64,000 nucleotides of DNA, from contig PUQB01000704.1 in the NCBI GenBank assembly GCA_003024785.1, forward strand, positions 36,001 to 100,000, read 5' to 3'. Source of the stretch: Selaginella tamariscina (taxonomy: Eukaryota; Streptophyta; Lycopodiopsida; Selaginellales; Selaginellaceae). The first letter of the stretch is position 1; the number at the start of each line of letters is the position of its first letter. Positions 13,900 to 26,588 of the stretch are shown here, in pieces. A model generated the notes under the pieces. It worked only from the letters and a program-made list of their open reading frames with translations, was not told the origin of the DNA and searched no databases. A program made the translations under genes and the position numbers.

Positions 13900-14278
13900 T
13901 CTCACAGTATTTTGTCATGAGCCTGTCCCAACGGCCAGATACCTACTTGTCGTCTTTATAAATGCTGGTTTTATCTGCTAAGGCTTTGGCTAGAATTTCC
14001 CACTTTTTTTGCCTTGACAGAGGGAGAAATCGTTCCGGATGCTCTCTGTCCTCTTCTTCCTTCAAATTGATGAGCGCAAGCGTTTCTTCTGAGGTCCAAT
14101 TGTTTCCACATACTCGTTTCCCACCAGTCTTGTCATCATTGCCATCAGCACTTTCCTGTGTTTTATGTCCAGGTTGACCTCGGCCTTGGCTTCTTACACC
14201 ATGACAAGCACCTCTACCAACAGCACTTGAAGGATGTGCAAAACACTCATAATTTTGAAAACTGAAAAAGTATTTCAA
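13900..14278 (-). pseudogene. Harbinger ORF1 remnant (Myb/SANT-trihelix DNA-binding protein)
   Basis: The minus strand encodes WTSEETLALINLKEEED, then KKWEILAKAL, and past 13943 VSGRWDRL, the tryptophan-spaced pattern of the Myb/SANT-like protein that accompanies PIF/Harbinger transposases. It lies upstream of ORF2 on the same strand, as in intact elements. The part upstream to about 14960 is repetitive (several GAGCAGCTAA-like words) and without a clear frame. Confidence 0.7.
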
Positions 14279-15131
14279 GTACCTATTTCAAGTATTTCAA
14301 CGTCTTCATCCTCCTTTGAACTCCTTCAACGCTTGGCTCGGCACCGCTTTACTTCAGCATCTATCTGAGATGCCATCGTGCATGCATACTACCTCCACCA
14401 CTAGGATGGACGCCAGCTGCTAGGTGAGCAGCGAAAGAAGAGCTCCCCAGCTGAGCAGCTAAAAGAAAGAGTTGCCCGACTGAGCAGTAGCAAATGGAGA
14501 TCTGTCTGGCTGAGTAAAAAACACTGGGCTACTCTGTTGAGTTCCAAACATTGGGCTACTTAAATACGCTGGGGAGCTTTGATGAGCATAGACTAAGCTA
14601 GGAATCCCCATAAAGTGTCCCGCTCCTGTGAATCCCATTGTGTATCCCCTGCCATGGACCTAGGCAGGTCCATGGAACCCTCTAGTCCTTGGCCAACTCC
14701 TTGATCACCTACTAGAGACGATCGCAATGGGATTGCTAAATCCACCCAGGTCTACTCGACTGCTGAGAAAACGCACCTACCCATGACTTCAGGACCTTGA
14801 GCTTCAGAGGCTTGAACTTGCTTGAGAATCATCCATGATCGGTACTTGGTGGCACGAAAAGCTTTCACCACTTGCACCATATATTAAATGTTGTTGTGCC
14901 ATCATTATGTGGCACTTAGAAAGCTTAAAGATCCTCTTTAGGATCTTTAGGCTTCTCTAAATTTCTGTTAGAAATGATGGATTCCCATGTTTTCCTATTA
15001 GAAGAATTTTTGAGAAAATCCCTTGCCTAAAAGAACCAATTTAGCACTTTTAGCCAAGAAGTAGCTGCAGTCACGATTTGTTCACTTTTTAAGGAGATAA
15101 AAGTGGTTTTAGAAGTATGTGCAGAGGCCAC

Positions 15132-15273
15132 TAATATCTTTTTTATTTATTTAATTATATATAAAATAAGAGGTGGGTGGCCTTATTAAATAGTAATGTT
15201 TATATAATTTTTATACACATGTATGCTTAGATAAATACACCTTTTCATAACTTATATATATTATATATATATA

Positions 15274-15308
<35 letters not shown>

Positions 15309-16151
15309 ATTATATATTTCTTTTTTTGTCTTAATTCTTAAAAATATCTCTTGGGAAATCGAGTATATATGTTATTTTAAGAGTATACAGTAAAGACCAA
15401 CAATGTTAAATTAATTAAATAATATAATGTTATTTTAATATTTTTTTTCTTTTTAAGTAGATATTAGGTTTTTTATTTTAAATATAAATTTTCTATTTGA
15501 ATACACACACACACACATCCTTGCCCGTTACATAAGGAATTATTTGAAGTGCGTGTACGTGTGTGTATACAATTAGCAAGAAGAGAACTTAAATATACAA
15601 ATTTTATTATATATATTTTTATTTATTCTGGTAACAAAGACTTATGATAGTTAATTCATAAGACACACCAAATAATAAATACAGTGTTACTTTAGGTCGT
15701 GCATGCAATGCATATATACGGTAAATAATATACATATAAATTAACACGCATTTATGCATGTGTGTGCGTGGGCGTGAGTGACAATATCTTTTTATCACCC
15801 AACGGTGATGTCAATGATATACCTACCAGTTGAAAAAAGGAATACTTTAAATATTATAAAAAAACTATATAATAATGTCAAAGTCATGGTTGCTAGCGTT
15901 GACTAGCGCACACTCTCAAAAATAAATGCATATAAATGTTATAGATAGTCATTTATGTTTCTTTTTCCTTCTCGTTGGTGGATTCGATTGATCCACGCAC
16001 GTCCTGCTGTATGTGTGTGTGTGCGTGCATGGAAAACACTATTAAATGGAGTTGACATGCTGCCTTATTACCTTGCATGCTTGACTTTTAACTCCCACAG
16101 TCATACTGCAGGATTTTCATAAGAATCTTTGTAGAAGTTCAAATTCAAGAG
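15132..16151. other. AT-rich intergenic region with (AT)n tracts
   Basis: AT microsatellites at about 15255-15305 and short CA/TG runs. No coding potential seen. The last 200 bp are the likely promoter and leader of the lectin gene. Confidence 0.55.
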
Positions 16152-16917
16152 ATGAAGCGTGTAATTCTTTCCTTGATTCATCTGCTACTAATACACACAG
16201 AAGGCTACAGTACTGGTTCGATTTCAAGGGGATTCACATTCACATTACCAAGGAATCCATCGCGTTTCACTGCAATTCTAGCGAGCAGTACATGGAGTTT
16301 GCTGCAGGTTTCTTACAGATCCAGACCAGGTTTCCAGTTTGCAGTGGTGGGTACGGACGATCTATCCAGTGGTTCTGTACTTGACATTATCTGGACGGCG
16401 AACAGGAACAGTCCCTTCGGTGGGACTGGAATGCTTGTGTTTGCTAATGACACTGGGCAGCTTCAGATTTTTCTGTTCGAGCCTTCTGTGGGAATCGAGC
16501 GCTGGTGGGATGTGCTTGAGCTTTCGGACTATGGAAATTTGGTATCGTTTTGTGTGCGTGTGTGTGTGTGAGAGAGAGAGATGCATATATAAAGCTCTTG
16601 TAAGTGCGTTCGGTGCTGTTTCTTATATATTATATATAATATATATATACACAACACACCCGTTTGACTTTAAAAGCGGCCTTAGTTGACTTAAGAAAGA
16701 TAAGTACGAGTTCCTATTGTCAACCTGCCACATGTAATTAAAAGTTTAATGAAAATATATTTAATTTATACTAGTTATATATTTTAATCTGTCCGCTACC
16801 AACAGGTGTCTAATTCATATTGAGTAACCTCTGTTTTATATGTGAATTCTGGGCCTAGTTGACTCTTGCCAAGTATTAGTATATACATACACATACATAC
16901 ATATATATATATATATA

Positions 16918-16954
<37 letters not shown>

Positions 16955-16957
16955 GAG

Positions 16958-16997
<40 letters not shown>

Positions 16998-18051
16998 AAT
17001 ATATATATTATATACATACACACACACACATATATATATAAGTTTTTTGTAGATTTTAGCAAAGAGAAACGTCTCGGAGACACTCTGGCAGAGTTTTGCC
17101 ACCGACAACGTTCTAATGCAAACACAAAACTTCACAGGGAGCATGCAGTTAACCTCGGGAATTCGGGAGAATATTCCCTCCGTATGAACAAGGACCGCCT
17201 CGTACTATACGCTGATAATGGCGTATTGGATGACGTCAGCACTACGCGAACAGAACTCACCCGGCAACGATAGTACGTATACGTGAGAATCCAATCGGGG
17301 GTTACCTGGGAATGTACGCTAACGAGACTAGGATCCACTTTGTTCCATTCTCGAGCCTCAACAGGTACGAATCTTTGTATATCAGAAATGTATAACACAC
17401 ACGTACAGTTCCCATACAGGTTGAGCGGGATGTCACTCGCGAGCAAGACTGGATTTTCAGACGGAAACTTACGTGTATATTACTGGCTTAACGGGCAGCG
17501 CGTGGAGGATTACACAGCACTAAACGCTCCGTGTGAGTATCCAAACGCTTGCGGAGCATATGGAATATGCTCCCCTGGGGATATCCCATACTGCAAGTGT
17601 CCCGTGTGCGAAAGTCCCTCTCGTTTACTGCAGTGGACGGTCAGGATTCACACAAGGGATGCAAACCAGCGCGTGGGGTGGTCGATGTGTGTGCGTTACG
17701 TCGTACTTATCTTCTTTATATTTTCTGGAGATGAACGGTGTTGATTATTTACCGATTGATTTAACGGCTTCGATTTACCCTGGTGCTGTCTCTGTTTCCA
17801 CATTTGAGCATTGTAAGGCCTTGTGTTTTCAAACTGCTCTTGTAAAGCTTTCTTCTTCAGGTAACGTGTGTGCGTGCGTGCGTGCGTGCGTGTTGGTGTT
17901 TACGTTTTAAGATTTAATTTAAAAACTTAAGCTCAACATTTTAAATTATATATAATTAATTTGTAATTCTTGGTATTTAATTCTAGTTATTAAAAATTAC
18001 ATTTGGTATTATACTATTTCATTCTAAATTTGCTATAAATATATATATATA

Positions 18052-18083
<32 letters not shown>

Positions 18084-18503
18084 AATATAATATATATATA
18101 AATTGAAGCAAAATAAAGTTTATGTAATTAACTCTTTTAATTTAAAATAACTTGTTTTAAAGCACACATCATATATTCTCTCTTTCTCTCTCACACACAC
18201 ACGCACGCACGCACGCACGCACTAATACTAATACGTGGTTAATACAGGAATGATACGGGGTTGTGTTTTGTTACGGACACAATGAGGAGCATGCAACAGA
18301 GTGGCGATGCTCAGGACGTTGTGTACATCAAAGTGGGGGAAATACCGACTGCCGGACGTGACAACAGTCGGAGAGGATTGGGAATATTCTTCCTGGTGCT
18401 TACCGTGGCTTTAGGAATATCCTTGCTGGCAGTCGGACTGTGCTATTTCAGAGCTAAACGTTCCCAGAAATATGGGTTTTCCGATCAGCAAAGAAGAATA
18501 TAG
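16152..18503 (+). CDS. G-type (bulb) lectin receptor-like protein without kinase domain
   Basis: Exons 16152-16541, 17053-17860 and 18248-18503. Domains in order: signal peptide (MKRVILSLIHLLLIH...), B-lectin domain (IIWTANRNSPFG ... LSDYGNL), S-locus-glycoprotein-like part (TLWQSFATDN), a cysteine-rich EGF-like part (CEYPNACGAYGICS), a PAN-like part (GVDYLPIDL ... HCKALC), then GLGIFFLVLTVALGISLLAV as membrane helix. The tail is only about 20 basic residues and ends in TAG at 18501-18503; no kinase follows before the next gene. G-type lectin receptors usually carry a Ser/Thr kinase, so this is a receptor-like protein or a truncated gene. Frame breaks inside exon 2: near 17157-17162, in 17205-17290, near 17600 and at 17830-17834. 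Homology continues across each, which argues for sequence indels. Confidence 0.78.
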
Positions 18504-18734
18504 GTTTGTACATGTACACATATATATGCCACAGAAGTTTTTGTATAGTAAATGACACACACACGCGCACGCACACGCACACGCACACGCAGGCACACAC
18601 ACACGTATAATATAGAAGAAATACTTACATGAAATATAATAAATTATTTAGTCAGTGTTATTATAAATTTTATTATAAAGATGAAAATTCTACAGGAAAA
18701 AATTATATATACTTGATGAGAATACAGATTCTAA

Positions 18735-19012
18735 GTTCTTGAAGTTCATTAATAAAAATATTAATATTTGTGTGTTTGAAGTTCATTAATAAAAATATTA
18801 AATTTGTGTGTTTGAAGTTCATTAATAAAAATATTAATATTTGTGTGTTTGAAGTTCATTATTAAAAATAAATATTTGTGTGTTGGTTTTCTATATAAAT
18901 TCTTGAAGTTCATTAATAAAAATATTAATATTTGTGTGTTGGTTTATATATAAATTCTAAGTTCTTGAAGTTCATTAATAAAAATATTAATATTTGTGTG
19001 TTGGTTTTATAT
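18735..19012. repeat. Tandem repeat, about six copies of an AT-rich unit
   Basis: The unit GAAGTTCATTAATAAAAATA plus ATTAATATTTGTGTGT recurs six times with spacings of roughly 36-64 bp; the longer units carry an extra TATATAAATTCTAAGTTCTT-like insert. It lies directly downstream of the lectin gene. Confidence 0.9.
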
Positions 19013-19234
19013 AAAATTTATGAGCAGCCTCCGGAAGATTTTTTAAAGTATAATCAATCAGAAATTTATGATATACATTTAAATTCTTTTGTATAGAATA
19101 TAATTATGATATACATTTAAAATACCCTTATTATCATTATTATATATTTATGCTTCATAATATATACATGCGTTACAAATGTTATTGCATTATCATTGTA
19201 CAAAGAATAAGATGAAAATTCAATATTTTAAAAA

Positions 19235-21306
19235 CTAAACGAAATCCTCTGAAGAGTCGTCCGGAACAGTATGGTTTTGTACGGAAGCACATAGATTTAT
19301 ATTTGAGTCACTGGGACGAGGCGAGCTGCTCAAAGCAGATTGAACAGTGTTGTCCTTCCTACTACAATTTTAAACTTCAGTATGTGTGTGGATATATATA
19401 TGTGTTGTGTATACATATCTATATCTATACATATACATATATAACATGTACATGCAATATACGAGAGAGCATTTCTAGTATGACTACATAAACATATGTT
19501 ACTGTAGTGTGTATACACCTCCTTGATATGGCTCTATCAGTACCTCTCTCTCTCACACACACAGAGACACACACACACACATAGTGTATGCGTATGTACA
19601 TATCTATATCTATATCTATATACATATAACATATACTATACATACACACACACACACATATATAATAAGAGTATCATAACGTCCTTGATATGTACGTCTC
19701 TCTCTCTTCTCTCTCTCACACACACACACACACACGTACACACCTTGAAGAAGTACTATTTCTTGCCCCAGACGAGCTCTCATCACGAGGAAGCAAACCA
19801 AAGCCGTTCCAGAGCATAACATAGAGCTGAATAGGTTGCAAGGACTGCTTATGTAGTGAGAGTATCTCACTTATTACCAACGTATCGTAGCACCGTATAG
19901 TACCAGAGGATTGTACCATCCATGGAGTTACTTTTTTACCCGCAATACGAAAATTACCACCAGTTTACCATTTGAGCGAGCTGATTCGTACACCTCTTTC
20001 AGCCCTGCCCTGTCCGCTGCTGTTCCGTACTCCACGGATGATACATACAAAAATCCCTGTAAATAAAGAACGTGCATATATATAGACACACACACACACA
20101 CACACTTTTTATTCTCACACACACACGCACAAATACGTATATACATAGTACCTCTTCTGTGTGACTAATACCAACACCGAGCTTTTCATTCTCATCAGGG
20201 ATCAAGTTCAAAGCCATTTCCGAAGCTGCCGGTGCATACCAAAGCCGTACACCTCTCAAGATCCCTATATCACTCCCTGGCTCATCATGTACGGTATAGC
20301 TTCCCGAGTTAATAATACTCAATGCTTCTTCTTGTGACCCCACACCAAAACCTACAGAGCCTGATCCCTAGTGTAGAAAATATGCATATATATATATAGA
20401 GAGAGAGAGAGAGACACACACACAACACAATAATTCTAAGTCAATATACAAATACCATCAAATAGATATTCATTGCTTATTGATATCAATTTCTTTTTAA
20501 ACTAATATATGTATATTACACACACACAACAGTTACCTGTCTGAGAATTGGCTCGGTCTGAATGTTCACAAATATAATGGGAACCCCCGCTTTTTGTGAT
20601 GCAGATAACCAAGCCATTGCTCTCGCCGAAGTATCATCAACGTCGTTAAACTCTAGTTAAACAGGAGTTTAACTTAAATACACACACACACACACACAAG
20701 AACCTGGACTGGGACGAACAGGTTGGAAAGGCATGAGGAGGAGAGAGAAGACAATGGCAGAATTTGGTGAGGGAAGAAAATGTTGCATTTTTTGCTGCCA
20801 TGAATATGAAATGAGGCAATCCTTCATCTGTAGAGTGGACACCCTCATTTTGCTCCTCTCTCCTAATAATCTTTGACTTTGATCTATAAAAGAATCATTT
20901 AGTCCCTCTGTGTGTGTTTGTGAGAGAGAGAGAGACAGACAGACAGAGACAGAGAGACAGACCTTGGGTTAAAGCGCATTCCTCTTCATTGGCATCCATG
21001 AGTGTAACAACATAGTTTCTATCATCAAAAAAAGCGAGAGCATAGTTTTTCCGAAGCATAGACTCCTCAGCAACAATGCAAGCAGTGATCTCCAGTCTCC
21101 CGCCTTGCCTCGAAACTCTAACATATCTTTTCGTTCTTAGGTGCCAGCTTACGAAGTTCACGGGTTAATCCTGCTTTACCTGAATTTAATGAGTATTAGT
21201 AATGTATCAACACACACACACAAGTTTTCATCCTCCAAACATATATAAACACAATCTTTTAGAGTTGTAAATATGTATCGTCCTCAGAAAGACCCTCTCC
21301 CTCCCT

Positions 21307-21341
<35 letters not shown>

Positions 21342-21586
21342 GCGCGCACACACGCATGTATAAACATAAGTATACCTGGAAACGGTGATTTTATAACAGC
21401 CAATGCCTGTCCTTCTAGTCTAAGCTGCTCTATAACATCCCCAGGAAGAAATTTATCTTCACTCCATGAATCTATCCCCTGACTAACACATTTCACAGCT
21501 ACCGATGTTCTTTGTCCCACTCCCATCCTTCCCAACATAAATATCAACGCTTTTTCTGAACTATACGTACAAACAAAAAGAGATTA

Positions 21587-21642
<56 letters not shown>

Positions 21643-21812
21643 GCATACAGACGACAGAAACGCACCTAGATAAGTTGTGGATGTGTGTGCGGTTAAGAGA
21701 GAGATAATGCAAGTAATACATCAAAGGAACTCACTACTAAACAATAAATAGTGAATTATATAAATGATTAATGTGTTCACCTGTAAAGACCGTCTGGTTC
21801 ATAGCTGTTCAT
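19235..21812 (-). CDS. Unrecognised conserved-looking protein with a PDZ-like segment
   Basis: Seven exons on the minus strand: 21812-21781, 21560-21376, 21179-20963, 20652-20537, 20367-20152, 20056-19744 and 19361-19235 (stop TAG). All junctions are GT-AG and phases agree. I do not recognise the family. Visible: an N-terminal part with LEGQALAVIKSPFPG, a strand-rich part (ITACIVAEES, YALAFFDDRNYVVTLMD), then WLSASQKAGVPIIFVNIQTE, and a segment LGVGISHTEEGFLYVSSVEY...ADRAGLKEV that resembles a PDZ fold (inferred). The tail is serine-rich and acidic at the end. The first exon is short and ATG 21812 is the first Met after an in-frame stop. No targeting peptide is evident. Frame breaks: one extra base in the T-run 21128-21131, one base short in the A-run 19950-19953. 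Confidence 0.7.
21591..21637. repeat. (AT)n microsatellite in intron 1 of the unrecognised gene
   Basis: About 23 AT units between exons 1 and 2 of the minus-strand gene. Confidence 0.9.
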
Positions 21813-22045
21813 AGTTCCACATCATTCTGCTTCCAAGGTATGAATTTTAGAGAGATAAAGAGCTGGACAATGACAATTATAACTGTATATAACACTATGA
21901 CAAATATACCTGATAGCGAACTCAAATTAAACATCGATCAGTATATAGTAATCAAAGGTTTAAGCACCACAAGATCCGAATTTCAATAAAAGCAAACCTT
22001 CGCTTGAGACCCTATAGATAGTACTCGCACACACTGTAATAAGCA

Positions 22046-22083
22046 ACCGGCTATTCCCGGTGGAGGTTACCGGCTATTCCGGT
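22046..22083. promoter_or_regulatory. Duplicated ACCGG-ctatt-CCGGT palindrome upstream of the unrecognised gene
   Basis: Two copies, 22046-22061 (one extra C) and 22069-22083, separated by 7 bases, each a 5-bp inverted repeat around CTATT. They lie about 240-270 bp upstream of the minus-strand ATG at 21812, in a GC-richer patch (about 21990-22180) that probably is promoter or 5' UTR. Two identical dyads in tandem suit a dimeric factor site; no named factor is implied. Confidence 0.35.
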
Positions 22084-22199
22084 CAAGTCCTTCCGTTCCA
22101 CGTTGAAAGGGGTCCCCGCATATTCTACTCTTCTCGACAGTTGCTTCCCATAGTGCTTCTAGACGTCCTTTTCAACCTGAAAGGGTAAAAAGTCAAATA

Positions 22200-22920
22200 T
22201 AGTGTAGTGAATCCTGAAAATGTTTAACTAAACCAATATTTGAATATAATAAGCTTGTTAAAACCTCTTATAATATATATTTGTATATTTTCATATGTGA
22301 GTATATTCTCATTTTATATGATTAATCATTTCTTTAAACAAAATCTATTAATATAATAGCATAGTTTAAACAGACATTCATGTGTATTTGTATCAGTGTT
22401 GGAATATACTAAATATGGTGTAGACAATTAGTGTATACTACAATGTCTATCTAAACTCACAAATATTAATAAATATATTTTGATTGTTTTGTCATTATCT
22501 TACATAAAGTTTAAAACTGAAACAAAATCTAAACCATCCTGACATATACTAACTAATATATGTTAATTTTGATATGGTTATCATTTGTTAAACAATTGAG
22601 GATATATATGTAAATTAATTATTTATTTAATAGAATAAAGTTGACTTATTACCTATTTATGTTGTTATTCACATACATAAGAAGTCAATATGTGAGTTCA
22701 CAAACAAAAAAACTTTTTGACTTGTATTTGATTCTATGTATACCATTATGTATAAAGTATTAATTTTATAATTAACAGTAATTTAGTTATAGAGTCTTCC
22801 ATAGAGCATATTCTCTAAAATATTATGTTGACATATATACAGTATATAGACAAGGATTTTTATCAACAATAAGGATATGCTATATAATTAGATTATGCTT
22901 GTATAAGTATACTCGTTTAC
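22200..22920. other. AT-rich intergenic region
   Basis: No gene or element seen between the 3' end of the At4g28740-like gene and the promoter patch of the next minus-strand gene. Confidence 0.6.
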
Positions 22921-25900
22921 CTATCTTATCGTACGGACTTGGCGAATCTCTGTCTGGGACCGTACTTCAAGCAGTTCACCATCTGGGTTATAGTCTCGTT
23001 CAATTACCAAGATAGTTTCCTCTTCTAAATGCCACCCACATCCAATTGTCAGATTACCATGCTGGTTAAGCTGTGCATATGTGTATAATCCACCTGGTAA
23101 ATACAAAAAACAGAATCAAATACACATATGCATACAGCTTTGACATCACGCTAGGCGTATATATATAGGTTTCACTTAAAGACATACAAGAGAGAGAGAG
23201 GTTTGATATCAACTGTCAAAATTTCTTCGTTACTCAGGTAGTGTATGCACACATACTTTATGCATTTGCACACACACATACATGTGCATATATCAATGTG
23301 TAGGGGTAACTTACCTGGTAAACACAACATGGTGCCTTCGTCTTTATTTATGCCTTAGGCGATTTCCTGCGTGCCTTATATTCTTTGCATGCATGTTGTC
23401 TCTCCTGCTGCTCTGTGATAACTGCATTTACCTCAAACACCTTCCAAATTCCAGTTAACTCTTTCACGTTCAATCTCGGCCGTTGAGACAGCAAACTAAC
23501 CTCATCTTTCTTTGATTTACTGTGAAAGTTTATAATTAATTATCACAATTCATTACTATTAGTTTAAATACTTAATATATTAAGTATTAATGTTCAAGTT
23601 ATATACTAACAAAACAGTGAATTACTATTTAGTTGTAATTATGATAATATGCTTAGAATATATATAATCTATTTACCTTATGCCGTCTGAGTTAACTGGT
23701 GCAATCCATCTTCTTCATATGCAGCAATTTGCAACACTTGCACTTCATCTGTTTCATCATGTACTGAAATTGTGTGAATTATTCGAACACGCGTATGCCC
23801 TCCTTTAACAAGACACTGACATATAAAATACAAACATCATATACATAGCGCATATACTTATACATATATGTGTATATAAGTGTGTGTCTCTCCGTGTATA
23901 ACGTGAGGAGTCACACACACACTTGCTCGATTTTGTAGGTTGGTGCGTAGAAGTAGCCCCTCGCAACGCTTGTGTCGTCTTTTGGCCTTACTAGCATTGT
24001 TGGTCCTCGAGAATAAGTTCCATCCTGATATAAATATACATATACATACATATATATTAGCTATTTTTTTTTTACATACTCGGTATAAACAGATGCTATA
24101 ATATATGCATGGCAGAATATACTACACATCTATGGATATTTAAGCTAGTACAAGTAGTTTAACGTACTCATGTGGTTATATAGTAAATACAAAGGAATAA
24201 ATGTATAGCTTAGATTACATTTTGCGTATACCTACTATAATAGGGTTTATCTGTGCATATGAGAGAGAGAGAGAGATATGTAAACTATATATATACCTCA
24301 AAGAAGACAAGACCTGCTTCTGGGGTCATAATATCGTTCTCCATGACTTCCTTCATGCCTTCATATGTGTGTTTAGCAGTAACCTGAGGTAAAGGATATG
24401 GTTCCACGTCTTCTTCTGTAGCTTCCTTCGTATCCCATTCTGTATCTTCATCTGTATAGACATCACCTTCTTCTGCACTGCTTCCTGTATAATCACCTTC
24501 TGCCGCATCACCATTTTCAAAAGTGCTATCATCGTCAAAATCTGTTTATAAACTCCTGTCAAATTGCTGTGTGCGTGTGTTTGTTGTGTATGTGAGACAA
24601 AAACGCATACACAAACCTTCCGTATCATAATCTTCTTCCAAGTCTTCATCATCCTCTCCATCTGTTGTTACATATATATGCATAGCTATTCCACAAATAC
24701 ACACGCATGCACGCACACACACATTCATACCTCCAGCCACATCTTCAATATGACGCTCGTAACTCTCTATATCATCTTCATCTTCGTCATCTTCTTCTTC
24801 CATAAGTACTTCTTCAGCCATTATATCTTGTTCAATCAACTCATTTTGCACCTGTATTTTATCCCCGGTCTTGTCACCATATGGATTAGCAAGATTCCAT
24901 AAAGTTTCCCTGGATATACCCTTCTTGTCAGGTGCAGACTCCACAAAGCTCACTATACGGCAGTCGTATAAATACTCTTTCTTACCACCAAGACCGATCG
25001 GTTCCACTTCTGCTGTCTCTGGATTGAACACGGCACCTACTCCTTCCCACACTCCATTGTTATTGTTCGCAAATGTGTTCCAGAGTGGCATAGGAACTGT
25101 CTCCTGCACATACATACATTCATACATAACATACATTATGTGTGTGACAGTACAGATACGCACGTACCATTTCGTGGACTGACTTAGAGTACTAAACACA
25201 ACAGTTATCATATTTAGTCATGAAGAGTATTACCAGTACATTCCACTCTGTGTGTGAGTGTCTGTATGTGTGCGTGTGTGTGTTGATGTATAACAGCTAA
25301 TATAGCAATGCGACTATGAATAATACAATTGTGAGATTGTTATATGTTGTCATAACTACTAAAATGCCCAAATGTTAATACATATAAAAGCTAAACCACA
25401 AGTCAGTACACAAAATTTAAAAACATGCCTCGTATGGATGTATATTATATCTGCACGTTACAGAGACAATATTGAAATCTGGTACACAAGCACGCAGAAC
25501 TATATAGATATGATGCAATACTGCTACAACATCATAGTATTGAACACAATAGTACGCTCTTTCTCAAATACGTATATTTAAGTAATTAGAATTTTTCTTT
25601 CACACACACACACACATATATATATATACGACTTCTATATATCATGATGTACTATATAATATTTACCTCTTCTTGGAGGATTTCTTTTCGATCAACTATG
25701 AATATCCCTGTCACGTTGGAGGGCTTATATCCGCTTCCTGTGTTCTTGGATTTCGCAGGGGAACGCTTGTAATCTGCCTGTTTCCTGTCTTTGAGTGCTA
25801 AACTCCACAGATTCTCCTTCCTCTTCTTAGGCCCATTTCTTGCAGATGCATAGATCTGTACACATACCTTGAATGTGCGATTTCCGATAGGATACACGCT

Positions 25901-25987
25901 CCTGTGATGAAATCGGCTCTCTCCATGCTCTCCGTTACAAGCATTGCCTCGTCCCAAAAGCGGAAATGTGCTCACTACACACAGCAT
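22921..25987 (-). CDS. Probable plastid protein resembling At4g28740 / DUF3598 (LPA-like)
   Basis: Eight exons on the minus strand: 25987-25667, 25103-24731, 24661-24617, 24541-24297, 24024-23923, 23815-23677, 23519-23315 and 23093-22921. The N-terminus is basic and hydroxylated, as a transit peptide can be. Conserved blocks: PLWNTFANNNNGVWEGVGAV, PEAGLVFFE|DGTYSRGP across an intron, KIEQ|CLVKGGHTRVRIIHT across the next, KELTGIWKVFEV, and LPG|GLYTYAQLNQHGNLTIGCGW with ERDYNPDGELLEVRS. These match my memory of the Arabidopsis At4g28740 family, annotated as LOW PSII ACCUMULATION-like; role in photosystem II is therefore only suggested. A long acidic insert (EEEDDEDEDD and similar) in exons 2-4 sets it apart. 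Frame breaks lie near 23681-23690 and at 23352-23354. Confidence 0.72.
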
Positions 25988-26265
25988 TTCATAAACCCTA
26001 AGAAACCCTAATAAGTTGGGTATGGTAATTAGTAAGGTTTAACGACTGATTAATTATTGTTAAATATATTGTAAATGCAAATAACATATATGCTAGCAAA
26101 TAAGTTAACCACATACATGTGTTCACACAACACACAAGAGCATACACATGCATGCATTCATACATGTTTACAGATATACAAACACAATGCTTATATGTAC
26201 CTACAACACATAACAATATATATATTTACATAACAAAAGTAACAAAAGTAACAAATGAGATGTTC

Positions 26266-26266
<1 letters not shown>

Positions 26267-26308
<42 letters not shown>
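26267..26308. repeat. (AT)n microsatellite
   Basis: About 20 AT units upstream of the At4g28740-like gene. Confidence 0.9.
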
Positions 26309-26311
<3 letters not shown>

Positions 26312-26588
26312 TACATATGTATGAATGTACATATGTAAATATAAACATGCCACATATACAAGTACACATTATAATATATATCTTTATATATTGAGAGGGA
26401 GGTGCCAATTGAAAAAAAAAAAAATCAAAAAGAAACTAAAAGTATCCATTATAGGGAAACTTAGCAACCAACCCTATAAAAGGTGCATTGTTGTAAGTAG
26501 TAGGTTCTAATTGAGTAACATTAGATCTAATATTATTAAATTCATTATTTTCATATAACAATTGCATTAGTTAAGATGTTAGGGTGTT

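Larger units (their letters stand above)
11653..15131 (-). mobile_element. Decayed PIF/Harbinger DNA transposon
   Basis: The left end reads TGGCCTCCGCAC and the right end, on the other strand, GTGGCCTCTGCAC: imperfect terminal inverted repeats. TAA stands immediately outside both (11650-11652 and 15132-15134), the 3-bp target duplication usual for PIF/Harbinger. The minus strand carries, in order, a Myb/trihelix-like ORF1 and a DDE transposase ORF2, both broken. Length about 3.5 kb. The exact terminal base is uncertain by one position because the two ends differ by one base next to the TAA. Confidence 0.75.

Noticed and set aside
18504..19234. Search for a kinase exon after the lectin gene
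   Set aside because: Only AT-rich DNA and tandem repeats are present before the next gene, and no kinase motifs were seen on the plus strand.
19235..25987. One long minus-strand gene joining the unrecognised gene and the At4g28740-like gene
   Set aside because: The upstream gene has its own stop at 22921 after its conserved C-terminal block, and 1.1 kb of AT-rich DNA plus a promoter-like patch separates the two.
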